DNA of 64,000 nucleotides from Irpex lacteus. Lineage: Eukaryota; Basidiomycota; Agaricomycetes; Polyporales; Irpicaceae. The stretch is from assembly GCA_001986395.2 (NCBI GenBank), contig MQVO02000020.1:124001-188000 (forward strand), in the 5' to 3' direction. The notes below the pieces were generated by a model that was given only the letters and a program-made list of their open reading frames with translations, ran no database searches and was not told the origin of the DNA. Position 1 is the stretch's first letter. Every line of letters starts with the position of its first letter. A program made the translations under genes and the position numbers. Shown in pieces: positions 11,794 through 22,139 of the stretch.

Positions 11794-12385
11794 GGTGAGA
11801 GCATTCAGTTTCTGGTCTAGAAAGCGTTACGAGGTGGATGGAATACTAGATTATGATAACAGATAGAGACGATGCGGCCCCTGGCTCGCGGGCGAAGGAG
11901 GGCAAGTGCAGTGGGTTCAGTCGAGGACGAGAGCCTGCTTTAAGTTCGTCGACGATGTCGAATATGCCCACGCTGAAGCAGACTTATGCACCATGCACAT
12001 GCAGGAGATGAGCAGAGGTTTCTCCAAGCAGGTCCTCTGAGCAGACAACTTCCAACTCCGAGCGGTAGTGGCTCGGAAGAGGGCTCAGGGGACGGAGACC
12101 GCAGCCGCCGAGTCGCCCCTTTCCCACGGGTGCTGTATCTTGTAGCAATCTAAGGTTCAACAGAGCTGCAGCCTGAGAGTTGCCGTCCTTAGAGCTCACT
12201 CTTCTGGCTACCGAGTGTAGGATAAGTGTATATAATAAATCCAAAGATCACTTGAGGAAACTAAAGAGACAGCCCCAGACTTGAATGCATGATCTCGCAA
12301 GAACATCCTTGAGTCACAACCGAGCGCACGCGAATGAGAGACTACACACAAGGAGAAATAAGCAGATCTATTCCTGGTCAGGGAT
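11794..12385. other. Promoter region of the F-box gene and 3' flank of LRP1
   Basis: Both neighbours are on the minus strand, so this holds the 5' region of the F-box gene and the 3' untranslated region of the LRP1-like gene. No further coding potential or structured RNA is seen. Confidence 0.4.
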
Positions 12386-13446
12386 CTACGAGGCAGGTAA
12401 ATCCTTCTGCTGCCTCGCCTTCCGTTTCGCCTTCTTCGCTGCTTTTTTCGCCTTCGACGCATCTAATAGAGATTGTGGACTACTCGAGCGTGAGACTTCT
12501 GCAGAGCTGTCACTTGGGGTTGACTTTGCTAATTTCTTGGGGCCTTCTGCCCTTGGGCTTGCCTCGTCACCGTAGCCTGGAATATCGTGAGTCCAGTACG
12601 TACGGCTGACAAGCAATACACTCGCCTGCGAATGGGTCCACGGTAGGCCTGCGTCGTTTGTGTCCAGCAACCGTCTGTGCGACATCGGCTAGGATGTCCT
12701 CTGCACGAGCCTTTCCTTTTCCTTTGTCCACAGCAGGCGGAGTTGAAGGCGACGAATCTTGCTCTGCGTCGTCAATGACTTCGAGATCGTCTTCCTCTTC
12801 ACTCCCGAGTTCCTTCAGCTCTTTCTCATACTGAGCGCGAGCAGCCATCTTTTCGGTCACCTTCACAGGGACACGCACGTCCTGCTGTTCTGATGAAACA
12901 CCCTCATCTTGACCGGGAGGTCTGCCATACTTAACCTGTGCGATAGCGTGCTTGATGAATCGATTCGCGACGCCCTTGTCGACGGCGAACTTTCCTATAA
13001 ACGCAACAGTCAATACGCATCAGCAGAAATACACTGTGAGTGCGTACGCTTTTCAGGATCCTCTGCGTCTTTGATCTTTCCAAAGTACTGGCGTATTCTA
13101 TCCTGTATGTCTGTTAGCTCCTCCAGGAAGGGCAAGCGACTATTGGCTTACAAGCTCTCCAACAACGGGATGTGTTTTTGGATCTACGCCTTTGGTCTTC
13201 AAGTATACTAGATACGGCGAGATTCGAATCAGGATCCTTTTAAATGATGTCTCACGCACTAAATATGAGATCATACACGAGGTATGGCAATGCGACCTGT
13301 AGTTTAGCTTGCTGAATTTTGTCGAGGCCAGCTATGGTTTCGGGTAGCGTTTGTGCAAGCAGAGGCTCCAATTGTGCTTCCAGTTCGTCCAGTGATACAT
13401 CCAAAGCTGACAGTCTTGCCGATACTTTATTCGAGTTTGTCGCCAT
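12386..13446 (-). CDS. LRP1: Lrp1/Rrp47/C1D-family nuclear exosome cofactor
   Basis: Five exons (13446-13260, 13207-13152, 13102-13048, 12994-12626, 12576-12386) give 285 aa. The N-terminal Sas10/C1D helical domain shows LEAQLEPLLAQTLPETIAGL, KIQQAKLQVALPYLVYDLIF, YLKTKGVDPKTHPV, DRIRQYFGKIKDAED and KGVANRFIKHAIAQV. This region binds Rrp6 and stabilises the nuclear exosome for snoRNA and rRNA 3' processing. The C-terminus is acidic, then Lys/Arg-rich (SKAKKAAKKAKRKARQQK), as in other RNA-binding C1D proteins. The last intron (12625-12577, 49 nt) has no usable GT donor that keeps the frame. CAG|GCGAGT...CCAG does, giving VDPFAG/YGDEASP, so a GC-AG intron is likely. Confidence 0.88.
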
Positions 13447-13590
13447 GATCGTACAGCAGACAGGGCTGAGATATACAGCGTAGACAGATATTCAAGTGCA
13501 GGGGAACTGGTGAAGAAGATTATTGGACTGGCGCTCGACTGGAATTACATGGGTGAGCGGCAACAACACGGCAAAACAACCTTCCTTGAC

Positions 13591-14141
13591 ATGGTACGGC
13601 CACCATCCTTTAGTCTTCGAACCACAAATCCATATGTGCTAACGTATCATGAGCACAGTCGTCCGAGTTAAGGTACACCGCCAACACCCAACTTGAGCAC
13701 TGTAAGTTGCCGCTCTTCCGGGGTCTGACTGAGCTGACCATCCGCGCATAGTGCACGCCAGATACACGGGCACAGGTATGCACGAGACATAGGAAAAACC
13801 CAAGTTTGCCTCCCACTGACGTCTTGAATTACTGTCCAAAGGTCATGCAGATCTGACGAAATAGTGCGTGGTTATGCTTCGCGGCCTCTCGCAGACGCTG
13901 ATGTTGCCCCGCAGCGAGTGGTTGACCCACCAACACCGAGACACCCTATCTTCAATTGTGGGTCACCCAACCTTACTGTCATATTTGTCTATCGCAGACG
14001 GAGAAGCCACCGGCCGCGTCAAATTCGAGATGGTAGAGGTGCGTCGAGTCGTAGTCATAACACCCACGCAAGCACTAATTGAACATATCTGTATAGCGCA
14101 TGCTACAGCCCTGCGGACCTCCTCCCGCCAAGGACGATTGA
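13591..14141 (+). CDS. SF3b10/SF3B5 (Ysf3) splicing factor subunit
   Basis: Six coding exons (13591-13593, 13659-13701, 13752-13775, 13842-13863, 13915-14038, 14097-14141) sum to 86 aa, matching the very small, highly conserved U2 snRNP SF3b subunit. Readable segments are RYTANTQLEHLHARYTGTGH, ADLTKYEWLTHQHRDTL, LLSYLSIADGEATGRVKFEM and RMLQPCGPPPAKDD. It sits in the SF3b complex that helps U2 snRNP hold the branch site. The first coding exon is just the ATG, followed at once by GTACGG. The intron carries a CTAAC branch site and a CACAG acceptor. The upstream LRP1 gene is divergent, 144 bp away start to start. Confidence 0.93.
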
Positions 14142-14625
14142 GCTCCGTGTTGTTGTAGAGGTTTAGTCATTATCCATAACGGCGCCGCCCATAGGTATTC
14201 AACATGATTGCCTCGTTCGGGTACATACGCCCCGCCGCTGGTGTGTGACAGTGCTACGCAAGTATACGTTCCAAGCTGTCAATACGTCACGTATTCGGCG
14301 TGAAAGCAGGTGTATGTTTACCAGTGTCAATGGAATAGGTGTTCTCAATTCTTTCGTTACGCCAGGATCATCCCAGAATGGACCGGGGGTTACGGCTTCT
14401 GGCGTCTGTGGCCGTGCAGGGATCATGGCAGCTGTGCGCCGACCAATGATTAAGCATCTGTAGAGTCCAAGCGAGCGCATATTGGAGAGTTGGATGCACA
14501 GTTGCCGACTGGCCCGTTGAGGGTATATAACTTGTGCAACGACGTCTCACGGCTGACCTTTCCTGATTCCCCGCCCTCATCCGCGCGGCTTGCGGCTGAC
14601 AATCTAACACTCCTCACTAGCTATT
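14142..14625. other. Intergenic region upstream of the second methyltransferase
   Basis: Short open frames on both strands look accidental. A pyrimidine-rich stretch with TATATAAC near 14524 lies about 100 bp before the next start codon and could be a TATA element. No other signal is evident. Confidence 0.4.
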
Positions 14626-17012
14626 ATGGACTTCCGACGGCATGACACAAATCCCACCCGACCACTGTCTTCAGTTACACTCGACCCTTCATCCTCCTTT
14701 GTTCCCAATCGCAAGTCCCACACGAGGCCATCAAGCTCAGGCTCCGGCTCCCATTGTCGTTTGTCTCGCCGACCACGTTCCTCTATCGATTTATTCCGAA
14801 GCCGGATGGAAGAAAGACGCTTCTCTGCCCCTCCCGACTCAACGACTCCCCCTCCACGTCGACCAAGAAGTTCGTCAAGAGCCCGTCCGACCTCCTTTCT
14901 GGACATGTCAGAACCATCGCGCTTCTCGCTTTCGGGCGTCAAGCTTCTGAGTTCGACCTCTATGGAGGGCATCAAAGCCGGAAAGCGGAAAGTCAGTCTC
15001 GAGGTGAAGATTCCAGACGGGATGTCTTCAACTGAGAGCTTTGGGCACATCAATATGGCCAGGACGGGATCAACGACCGTAGGCCGAACATTGAACTCGC
15101 TCTTCCTAAGGGCCAAGCGTGCCTCACAGGAGTCGGGGCCATCGAGCCCTCCTGACCTTTTCAGCGGAGAGTCTGCTCATTCCGACAGTTCGCTGCCTCC
15201 CACACCCCGCACTGGTACTTTCGCACTCAACGACCTCTCGGGGACTGGACTGGTAGAGAACGAAAGAAAGACAGAGCTAACCGAGGAAGAGAAAGAGAGG
15301 CGAGAGATTATGAGGATTCGTAGCCAATTCGACTATCGGAGGCAAGGCATACCACACCACAAGTTCCCCAAACATGAAGTGCCGTACATGCAGTCGTATT
15401 CGCATGTGTCACTACATAAGTACGTCTTTCTTTCTATTTCTAAGACTGCATCATTCATTGTTTCGCGAAGTGACTACTATACCACCGACCTACTACAACA
15501 TCTTACCCCGAACAACTCTCCAACGTTTCACGACTTCGGCGACAACCCACCGCTCAATGTCCTCGACTTAGGTGGTGGGGAGGGCTACTGGGCAGCGGAA
15601 GCTGCTACATTCTGGAAAGCAGCGGGGACTACCGTCACGGTATATGACATCGTTGACCTCGGCAGGCCGGTGAAGAAGGCGATCGATCCCGAACTCTACC
15701 ACCGCGTCATATTCCAGCAAGGCAACTTGTGAGTCAAGTGACATTCTTTCAGGTATCCACATCACACCTTACTCATTATGCTGCCGTGTTTGCGCAGTTT
15801 GAAGTCAGTTTCGCAGATTCCGCCGAAATCGTTCGACCTTGTTCGTATGGCAAACTTGACGCTTGCTATTCCCAAGGCTCGCTGGCCGCACCTGTTGAAG
15901 GAGGTGAAACGGATTCTACGGCCTGGAGGAGTTGTCGAGATCATTGATGATGAGCTGTTCTTTCCGAGTATTCAGCCCGGGCCTGCGCCGACGCTCAAGC
16001 ACTGCAAAAGCATGGCTGGGCGTCGCAAGCCCAAGCCGGACTTAGTGGACCGCAGCGCTGATGACACCGCTCTGAAGCCGACCCAGCCCTTGTCGCCCCT
16101 CTCTGGCTCGCCCCGAGGTTGCCGGGAGTCGCTGAACGACGCAAATGATCCCGCAGGAGAATACCGCCAGAGGTCGATTACAACGCGTACCATGGAAACA
16201 ATCTTTCAGAACATGCTACAATACGAGTATGGGCTCTCGCTTCAACCTCACGAGTTTCTCGAGCACGAAATGCTCAAAGTCTTTGACGGCGTCACTGTGG
16301 AGACGAAGGAAGTCAACGTTCCCAAGAGGGATCTCAGCGTGAAGTCCGGCGACATTGGTACCCATGCATCAGACAGTACGAAGCTTCGCAAGAGCAGGAA
16401 CTCACTCGAAGATGCTGTCCTTACGGATTTCAGCCGTCCTGCGTTTGTTGCGCCAAAGGCAGCTAAGCTGCTACAACTCGACGCGGGTGACGCAGGGCCG
16501 GCGCCGTATCAACCTTCTGGATATATCATCTCTCCAGACACCTTTGTCCCTTGCGAACCCGATGTGCTTGAGATGCACGCTCTTCGTAACGTCCATATTT
16601 TGCTGAGCTGCAAGATCGCTCTAAGGCGATGGTTCGACCGGCATCGCGACGAAAACGGTGAACCTGAGCTGACGGAAGACGAGTTTGAAGAGCTGATCTC
16701 CGACTACGAAGAGTACGTATTTTACCTGTGGTCGCTGTTATCGTCGTGCTGACCTTCATCCATAGTTTCAAACGGCGACGCATGAATTGGCCGCGTTACT
16801 ACCCTGGCGTCGGGTTCGAGGAAGAGCCTCAATCACCTACGCTCTCGCCCAAGCCCTTATTCGGCCGACGAGAAACTGCGCCACGCAATCGAGACAGTTC
16901 CATTGAGACGACAACTATCGTTTCTGTCCCAAAGGACGCTTTAATTCCCGTCCGCCGCTTTCGCGTATACGTGGGTCATAAGTCGGATCCCAGGGCAATG
17001 CACACGCGGTGA
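14626..17012 (+). CDS. SAM-dependent methyltransferase with long disordered N-terminus
   Basis: Four exons (14626-15419, 15471-15728, 15798-16712, 16766-17012) encode 737 aa. The first ~250 residues are Ser/Arg/Pro-rich and probably disordered. The catalytic part has SAM motif I NVLDLGGGEGYWAAEAATF, then VTVYDIVDLG, FDLVRMANLTLAIPKARW and LLKEVKRILRPGGVVEIIDD. The last two follow the usual class I methyltransferase pattern of motif III/IV, with the KPGG-like loop here RPGG. A late segment (NVHILLSCKIALRRWFDRH, then FKRRRMNWPRYYPG) belongs to the same protein and keeps the frame. The substrate is unknown. It resembles LaeA-type proteins in organisation but not closely in sequence to the copy at 1.2-3.6 kb. 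Confidence 0.85.
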
Positions 17013-17518
17013 TTCCGTATATTTATCCTCTTTTTGCTTTGTTTCTCTCACGTTCCTGCGCATTCTGAGTCATATTCCATTGCTTTCCATATCGTACCTC
17101 AACTGCTATTTTTTAGATTAGACATGGACTCTCTGATATGTGTAGACCTCTATCGCATTCGACCTTCATTTCTAGCATGCTCACTCATATATGGATACCC
17201 TTCTCATACGCATATGTATTATAGCTCATCATGCACTGCTTTGTTTACTGTGACAATTATAATTTGCACACGTTCTTGATACGCTGCTGAGGCTGTCCTC
17301 CCGACGCCGTCGCCGACAAGTCTAGTTGTTTCTGGGCAGGAGGCGGGCAGGGGGCACGCGGAAATGAGAGCCAGAAACTGCTAGCGCTTAATCAGGCACG
17401 CGTACCCATACACGTCTATGGCTTTGCCGATCCCATTTAACACTTCTCAGGAGCTCACGGTGGCTCTCCACTCACCAACTCTCACCACCTTCCACTCTAC
17501 TAAGAATTCCGTCTACAA
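17013..17518. promoter_or_regulatory. Promoter region of the Wss1-like gene and 3' flank of the methyltransferase
   Basis: AT-rich and without convincing coding potential. It must contain the terminator of the gene on the left and the promoter of the gene on the right, both plus strand. No specific motif was identified. Confidence 0.4.
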
Positions 17519-18900
17519 ATGTCGGAAACACTGATTAAATCTCACACTCATCTCAAGGATCGACCTCATGCAGAGAGAGCTTTGCAGATTCTGCAGAGGG
17601 TCGCATCCTTGGTCAAACCTATCATGAAGAAGCACAAGTGGACGTTACCTGTGCTTGCTGAATTCTTCCCGGAGAGCCCAAATCTTCTAGGTTAGTAACA
17701 CTACCAGTTGTAAGCCTGTATCATAATAAAACAACTATGTTCTTAGGTCTCAGTGAGTTATACCTATCCTCGTTTGTTTATTCGAGTACCAAACTCATGC
17801 CTTTTCTGCTAGATATCAATGGGGGCCAGAAAATTCTGCTTCGTCTAAGGCCCGCAAGTGCACCGGACACGTTTTACGATGAGGACCATGTTGTCGGTAC
17901 TATGCTTCACGAGGTATGTCAGCCCTGCGTTAATATTCGTGCCCTTCTAAGCTTGCTCCACCCATAGCTAACACACAACGTGCATGGTCCTCATGATGAG
18001 AAGTTCTATAAATTCTTGTCCGAACTTGAGGATGAATATGAAGCCCTAAGACAATCAGGGTATGACGGAGAAGGCTTCCACTCCAAAGGAAGCCGACTTG
18101 GTCAATACGTCTCTCACAATCTACCCCCTCACATTGCCCGTCAACGTGCTTTAGAAGCAGCTGAGAACAGGAGGAAGATCAGCAGCGTGATGGGAGGTGC
18201 CCGTCGACTTGGCGGTTCCGTCTTGAGCCGCAAACTGTCTCCCCGCGAACTTGCTGCTCAGGTAAGCTTCAAGTGTCTTTGTAATGCAAAGAGTGTTGAT
18301 GCGAATACTCTCTAGGCTGCCGAGCGACGGCTGCGTGACGAGAAGACCTGTGCATCCGGAGATGTTGCCACCCGTGAGGCAGACAAAGCTGCACGTGAGA
18401 GTGTGCAAGACGATGTCATCGACCTTACAGGAGATTCCGACACTGAAGTCATCATCGTCGATGAGAAGCTTCCCACGGGTGACACGTCCAAGGTTGCAGT
18501 AGAGAAAGCCAGAAAGTCACGGCCGCCTAGCAAGGCGAATACCCCCTCTCCTAGGAGCGGGTCGCCAGGGGTCTATCATGCTAAGCGACCAGCTTCTCGC
18601 TTGAGGTCTACGCCCCTTCCTAAGCAGACAACGCCACCTCCTTCGCCCATGGTTCAGAACAACGAGAGGACGAATCCCCACGGCACATGGCGGGATAAGG
18701 AGTCTTGGTCGTGTCCAAGGTGTACCCTTGTTAACGAACCCCTCACCCTTCAGTGTGCTGCGTGTGCGTTGATCCGTCCTCTCTCGTCCACTCCAGACGA
18801 AGGCTGGACGTGCATGTCATGTGGTGAATCAGGGTTACCGCACATGTTCTGGTCATGTCGCTCTTGTGGCACCGTCAAGCAACAGAGCGTTTATGGCTGA
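17519..18900 (+). CDS. WSS1: Wss1-type WLM-domain DNA-protein crosslink protease
   Basis: Five exons (17519-17690, 17747-17752, 17813-17913, 17968-18261, 18316-18900) give 385 aa. The WLM metalloprotease domain shows INGGQKILLRLRP, VGTMLHE/LTHNVHGPHDEKF (HELTH zinc site, about aa 92-96), YDGEGFHSKGSRLG and ARRLGG. A SUMO-interaction-like string follows at about aa 225 (VIDLTGDSDTEVIIVD). At the C-terminus are two zinc-ribbon/RanBP2-like units (WSCPRCTLVNEPLTLQCAAC and WTCMSCGE...FWSCRSCG). This is the architecture of Wss1, which cleaves proteins crosslinked to DNA and works with SUMO and Cdc48. The second exon is only 6 nt. It restores LLG-LN-INGG, which matches the conserved LLGxNxN of the family; skipping it would still be in frame. 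Confidence 0.93.
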
Positions 18901-19061
18901 AGCAAGGTGTGTCTTCGCACGCATCAATTTCTTGTTATCTGTAGATAGTAGTCTCGTCGGGATCATGTAGAATACGGACTTTTGCTGCTTTTGGGTCGTC
19001 GTTTGTACATCTACAGGATCTGTTACATCTTGAGCATTACTTACTGTACTACCATAATTCT

Positions 19062-20431
19062 TTACTCGAGTTTCTTCCTTAGTAGAAATATGCGTACTTC
19101 ACCGCCATGGTCTGTGTCGCCTGAGAGCGCAGAGCCCCAAAATGCTTCTGCCGCGTCAGTTGCAAAAGGTACTTGTTCTACATCAAGAGCAGTTTCTGTA
19201 TTTCACGCTGATCAGTTCGTGCCAGTGAATCTTTATCTACGCACACTCACTCGCTTGTCGTAAAAAGTCGGCGAGGGTCTGTTCGTTACGAACTGTGAGA
19301 GCAATTAATGCAGATTTTGTTGTGTCCAGGGTTAGAGCCAGCTTTAAAGTGGCTACGAGGGGAGGAATGATACTGGGGTCAAACACCTACTAGAAGTTAA
19401 ACAGCGTTATACAAGATGAAGTCATACAATCACTCACGACGTCAGCACCGATGACCAGCTCAGGCGATGCCCTAGTGAGTATGTCTTCTACAGTTGGACG
19501 TCGCGACTCTTCGAGTACATCTGTCCAGTCTAATTCTTGAGTCCGTATGTCTTTGTGGTGTGATGATCGATCTACAGAGGTATGAGATATACCGACGACA
19601 ATTGACCAAAAATACTTACTACACGGTAATGCAAGATTATGTTCGCAGCGGCTCAACACAAGCGGATTGACGTCGGTCAGTGTGATGCGTCCACAGTCTG
19701 TGCTGGACTGTTGTATGGCAGCAAGAACAAGACCCAGAAACCCAACACCGCTGCCAAGCTCAAATACGGATTTGCCTCGTACAAGCTCTGCTAGTATGTA
19801 AGAACACCTGGTCTACTCGCTTGTGAATTGACTTGCCAGGATATTGTATCAGGTATCGTGCAAGAATTAGGCTCGCCCGCCATGTTTTCATACCAGTGGT
19901 TCCGCTCTCGATAGTGGTACGTGACTCTTTGAGTGTGCACATTTCGTAGCCTGTGTCACTTGGCCAGATATATGTGAAGAAAGACGGGGCCGGTGGTTTT
20001 GTGCCAAAGACATGGGGGCTTTGATAGCCTCAATCTCTGTGATGACTCTTGACGTATTCGGCGTACGTACGTGAATGAAGCACGTTGTAGGAGGAATATG
20101 CTATGCTCATACAATCGTTCGTCGATTTCATCATCCTGACCGTAGTATCATGTTAGTTGAAATTCAACTTTCGAGAAACTCGAAGTAAGCTTGCCTCTGA
20201 TTGTGATAGTTGTTCGAGGTTCTCTATTGCCCACTTCCAGAATATTTTCTGATATTCCGGTGAAGGTGGGTATGCGGTGAACTGAGGGCCAAGGAACAGG
20301 CGCTTCACGAAGAAGTCGTGAACCTGTACGAAGGATAGATCTGCGGGAAAATTGAGAAATCTCGGAGAGCACAGTACTCCATAGCCTCTTATAATGTCAA
20401 TCAAGGACGCTGGGAGATTTTCTAGGTCCAT
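19062..20431 (-). CDS. eEF2-lysine methyltransferase (FAM86/Efm3 family)
   Basis: Seven exons (20431-20195, 20135-20071, 20018-19837, 19790-19620, 19571-19438, 19386-19251, 19195-19062) sum to 352 aa. The N-terminal FAM86 domain includes FLNFPADLSFVQVHDFFVK, WKWAIENLEQLSQSE and DDEIDERLYEH. The methyltransferase core has FFTYIWPSDTGYEM, GTTGMKTWRASLILARYL, SAM motif I KSVFELGSGVGFLGLVLAA, ITLTDVNPLVLSRCEHNL, VIGADVVFDPSIIPPLV and AEAFWGSALSGD. Such enzymes trimethylate a lysine of elongation factor 2. The intron after QYP uses CTG|GCAAGT...CTAG and can only be read as GC-AG. The one after QSE is probably GC-AG too (GAG|GCAAGC), although a weak GTTTCT donor 15 nt further is in frame. It is divergent from mS45, with the shared promoter within 150 bp. 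Confidence 0.9.
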
Positions 20432-20581
20432 GGGTGGATGGCCAAACCTGAACTTATCCCGAGAAGGCTTTGAAGAGGCGCCCGCCCGCCAATGGCTACC
20501 AATATCGCCCGACCTGCCCTAAATTTCCCACGTGATGCTTTTCAGAATTGGCTCAGAAAATTGCTCGTCCACGTCGCCGCC

Positions 20582-21971
20582 ATGTTCGCTCTTGTGCGCA
20601 ACCTTCCTTCTTCTTCCACTCGTCCATGTCTCAGCTCAGTTGGGGCTCGACGCCTAGCTTCAACTTCTGTTCCTTCCAAGGAACACTTTAGGAATTATCA
20701 ACGTTGGAAGGAGGAAACCGGACTGCAATACAAGGATGCGCGTCCACGAAACTGGTTGGGCGGGGATAGGGTAGGACTTGCCTCGCTGTCACTCTAGTTC
20801 ATTGGCTCATAATTGCGTTGTAGCCATTCCCATTGAACACTACGTTCAAGCCTCCTGCTCCCATCTCGGATGAGTTGAAGGACGTCATATATGCCAAGTT
20901 CATGGAGAACCCGTCCAAGAACGGTGTTCGCGAGCTCGCTGCGATGCATGGTCTCAGTATAAAGCGTGTTGATGCTATTCTCAGACTTAAAGGTCTCGAG
21001 GAGCATTGGAAGAAGGTGAGCATCGCGGTTTCTACCCGTCCCAGTACGCGTCGCGTACTATATGATGAGTTTAAATCGATTAGTCTTTAAGACATCCACA
21101 TGGTTAAAGACACTTAACATGCATGGCTTTCTGAACCTTTCGTCTTATGACTCTGTACTGGCAAACCTCATACTGACCATAGTTTTCAGGTACATTCTAG
21201 TTCTTCATGTGTGCAAGGCTATCATCTCACTAAACTATGATCTTGAATCGTGTATCGCCATTTTAGGAAGTGAGTTATTGTCTTCCTTCATAGTCTCGAG
21301 CGTCGTTTCTGTGACGAGAATATCATATCATTCGCGAAATGAAAGATGTCTGTGGTGCCTTACATCGCCCAGCATATGGTTATATCTTTTCAACCCCATC
21401 TGACCCTCATACTACTTCGTATTGTTCCGCACATTGGTACTTACACACCTCATCTGTAGGGCAAACAATTGCAGACCGGCTTTCAAGAGGGCATGGAAGA
21501 GCTCCTAGGGGTCAAGAAGGAGTCCATCACGCGTATCTCTGACGCGTTGGGTGAGGACACAGTTGCTGCTGACTCACAAGCTGATGAAAGCGGCAATGAT
21601 GCTGCTCGCACGCGGTACCAACGTATGTTCTGGGAGCCGACCCCAGAGAATGCTGTGAGTCATCTTTCTGCTTCTTCTATACCAAATACTAAGCGGCCTC
21701 TCCCTAGTCGCCGGTTGTTCCCGACATTTTGGAGACAATACGTGAACGAAGTGCGAAACGGAATGCCTCTTCCAAGCCAGTACAGGTTCGCGTGCTTGAA
21801 CGGGAAGGCCGCGCCGATATCCACTTCGTCGACGTTGGCGACCAATTTGTGGACAAGAAGGCCGAACAGAAACGGTTGCGACAGGCGGAACGGAGGTCTG
21901 CATTGCGAGCAAGGCGACAAGCACGCAGCGCTCAGGATAGTTCCTCTGCCTCAACTCCGTTGACAGCTTGA
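20582..21971 (+). CDS. Mitochondrial small ribosomal subunit protein mS45 (Bot1/Mrps35 family)
   Basis: Four exons (20582-20770, 20824-21015, 21460-21654, 21708-21971) give 279 aa. The start at 20582 (gccgccATGT) produces MFALVRNLPSSSTRPCLSS, an Arg/Ser-rich, acid-free presequence expected for mitochondrial import; an upstream ATG at 20492 would bury it. Downstream are ISDELKDVIYAKFMENPSKN, GVRELAAMHGLSIKRVDAIL, RLKGLEEHWKK, YQRMFWEPTPENA and IHFVDVGDQFVDKK. This is the pattern of the eukaryotic mitochondrial regulator/Bot1 family. The C-terminus is a basic helix (KRLRQAERRSALRARRQA). The second intron is 444 nt, about eight times the local norm. It forms a head-to-head pair with the eEF2 methyltransferase gene. 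Confidence 0.85.
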
Positions 21972-22139
21972 CAGTAAGATACCCCCATCGCTTTCGTCAC
22001 ATATAGTATTTGTATGATATATCGGTTAATGTTATGTTTCTCAACCTATGACCATCTAGACGTATGTTCGACCCTATGTGGTCATGGACTGTTTGCGTGC
22101 ATGTACACTACTGTACACTGGTGTAAGGGGTACCCTGGA

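Noticed and set aside
14199..14480. 93-codon minus-strand frame
   Set aside because: No start context, no conserved look, and it sits in the promoter region of the methyltransferase.
21062..21403. 113-codon hydrophobic frame inside the mS45 intron
   Set aside because: No recognisable domain and located in an intron; kept only as a reason to look at the intron.
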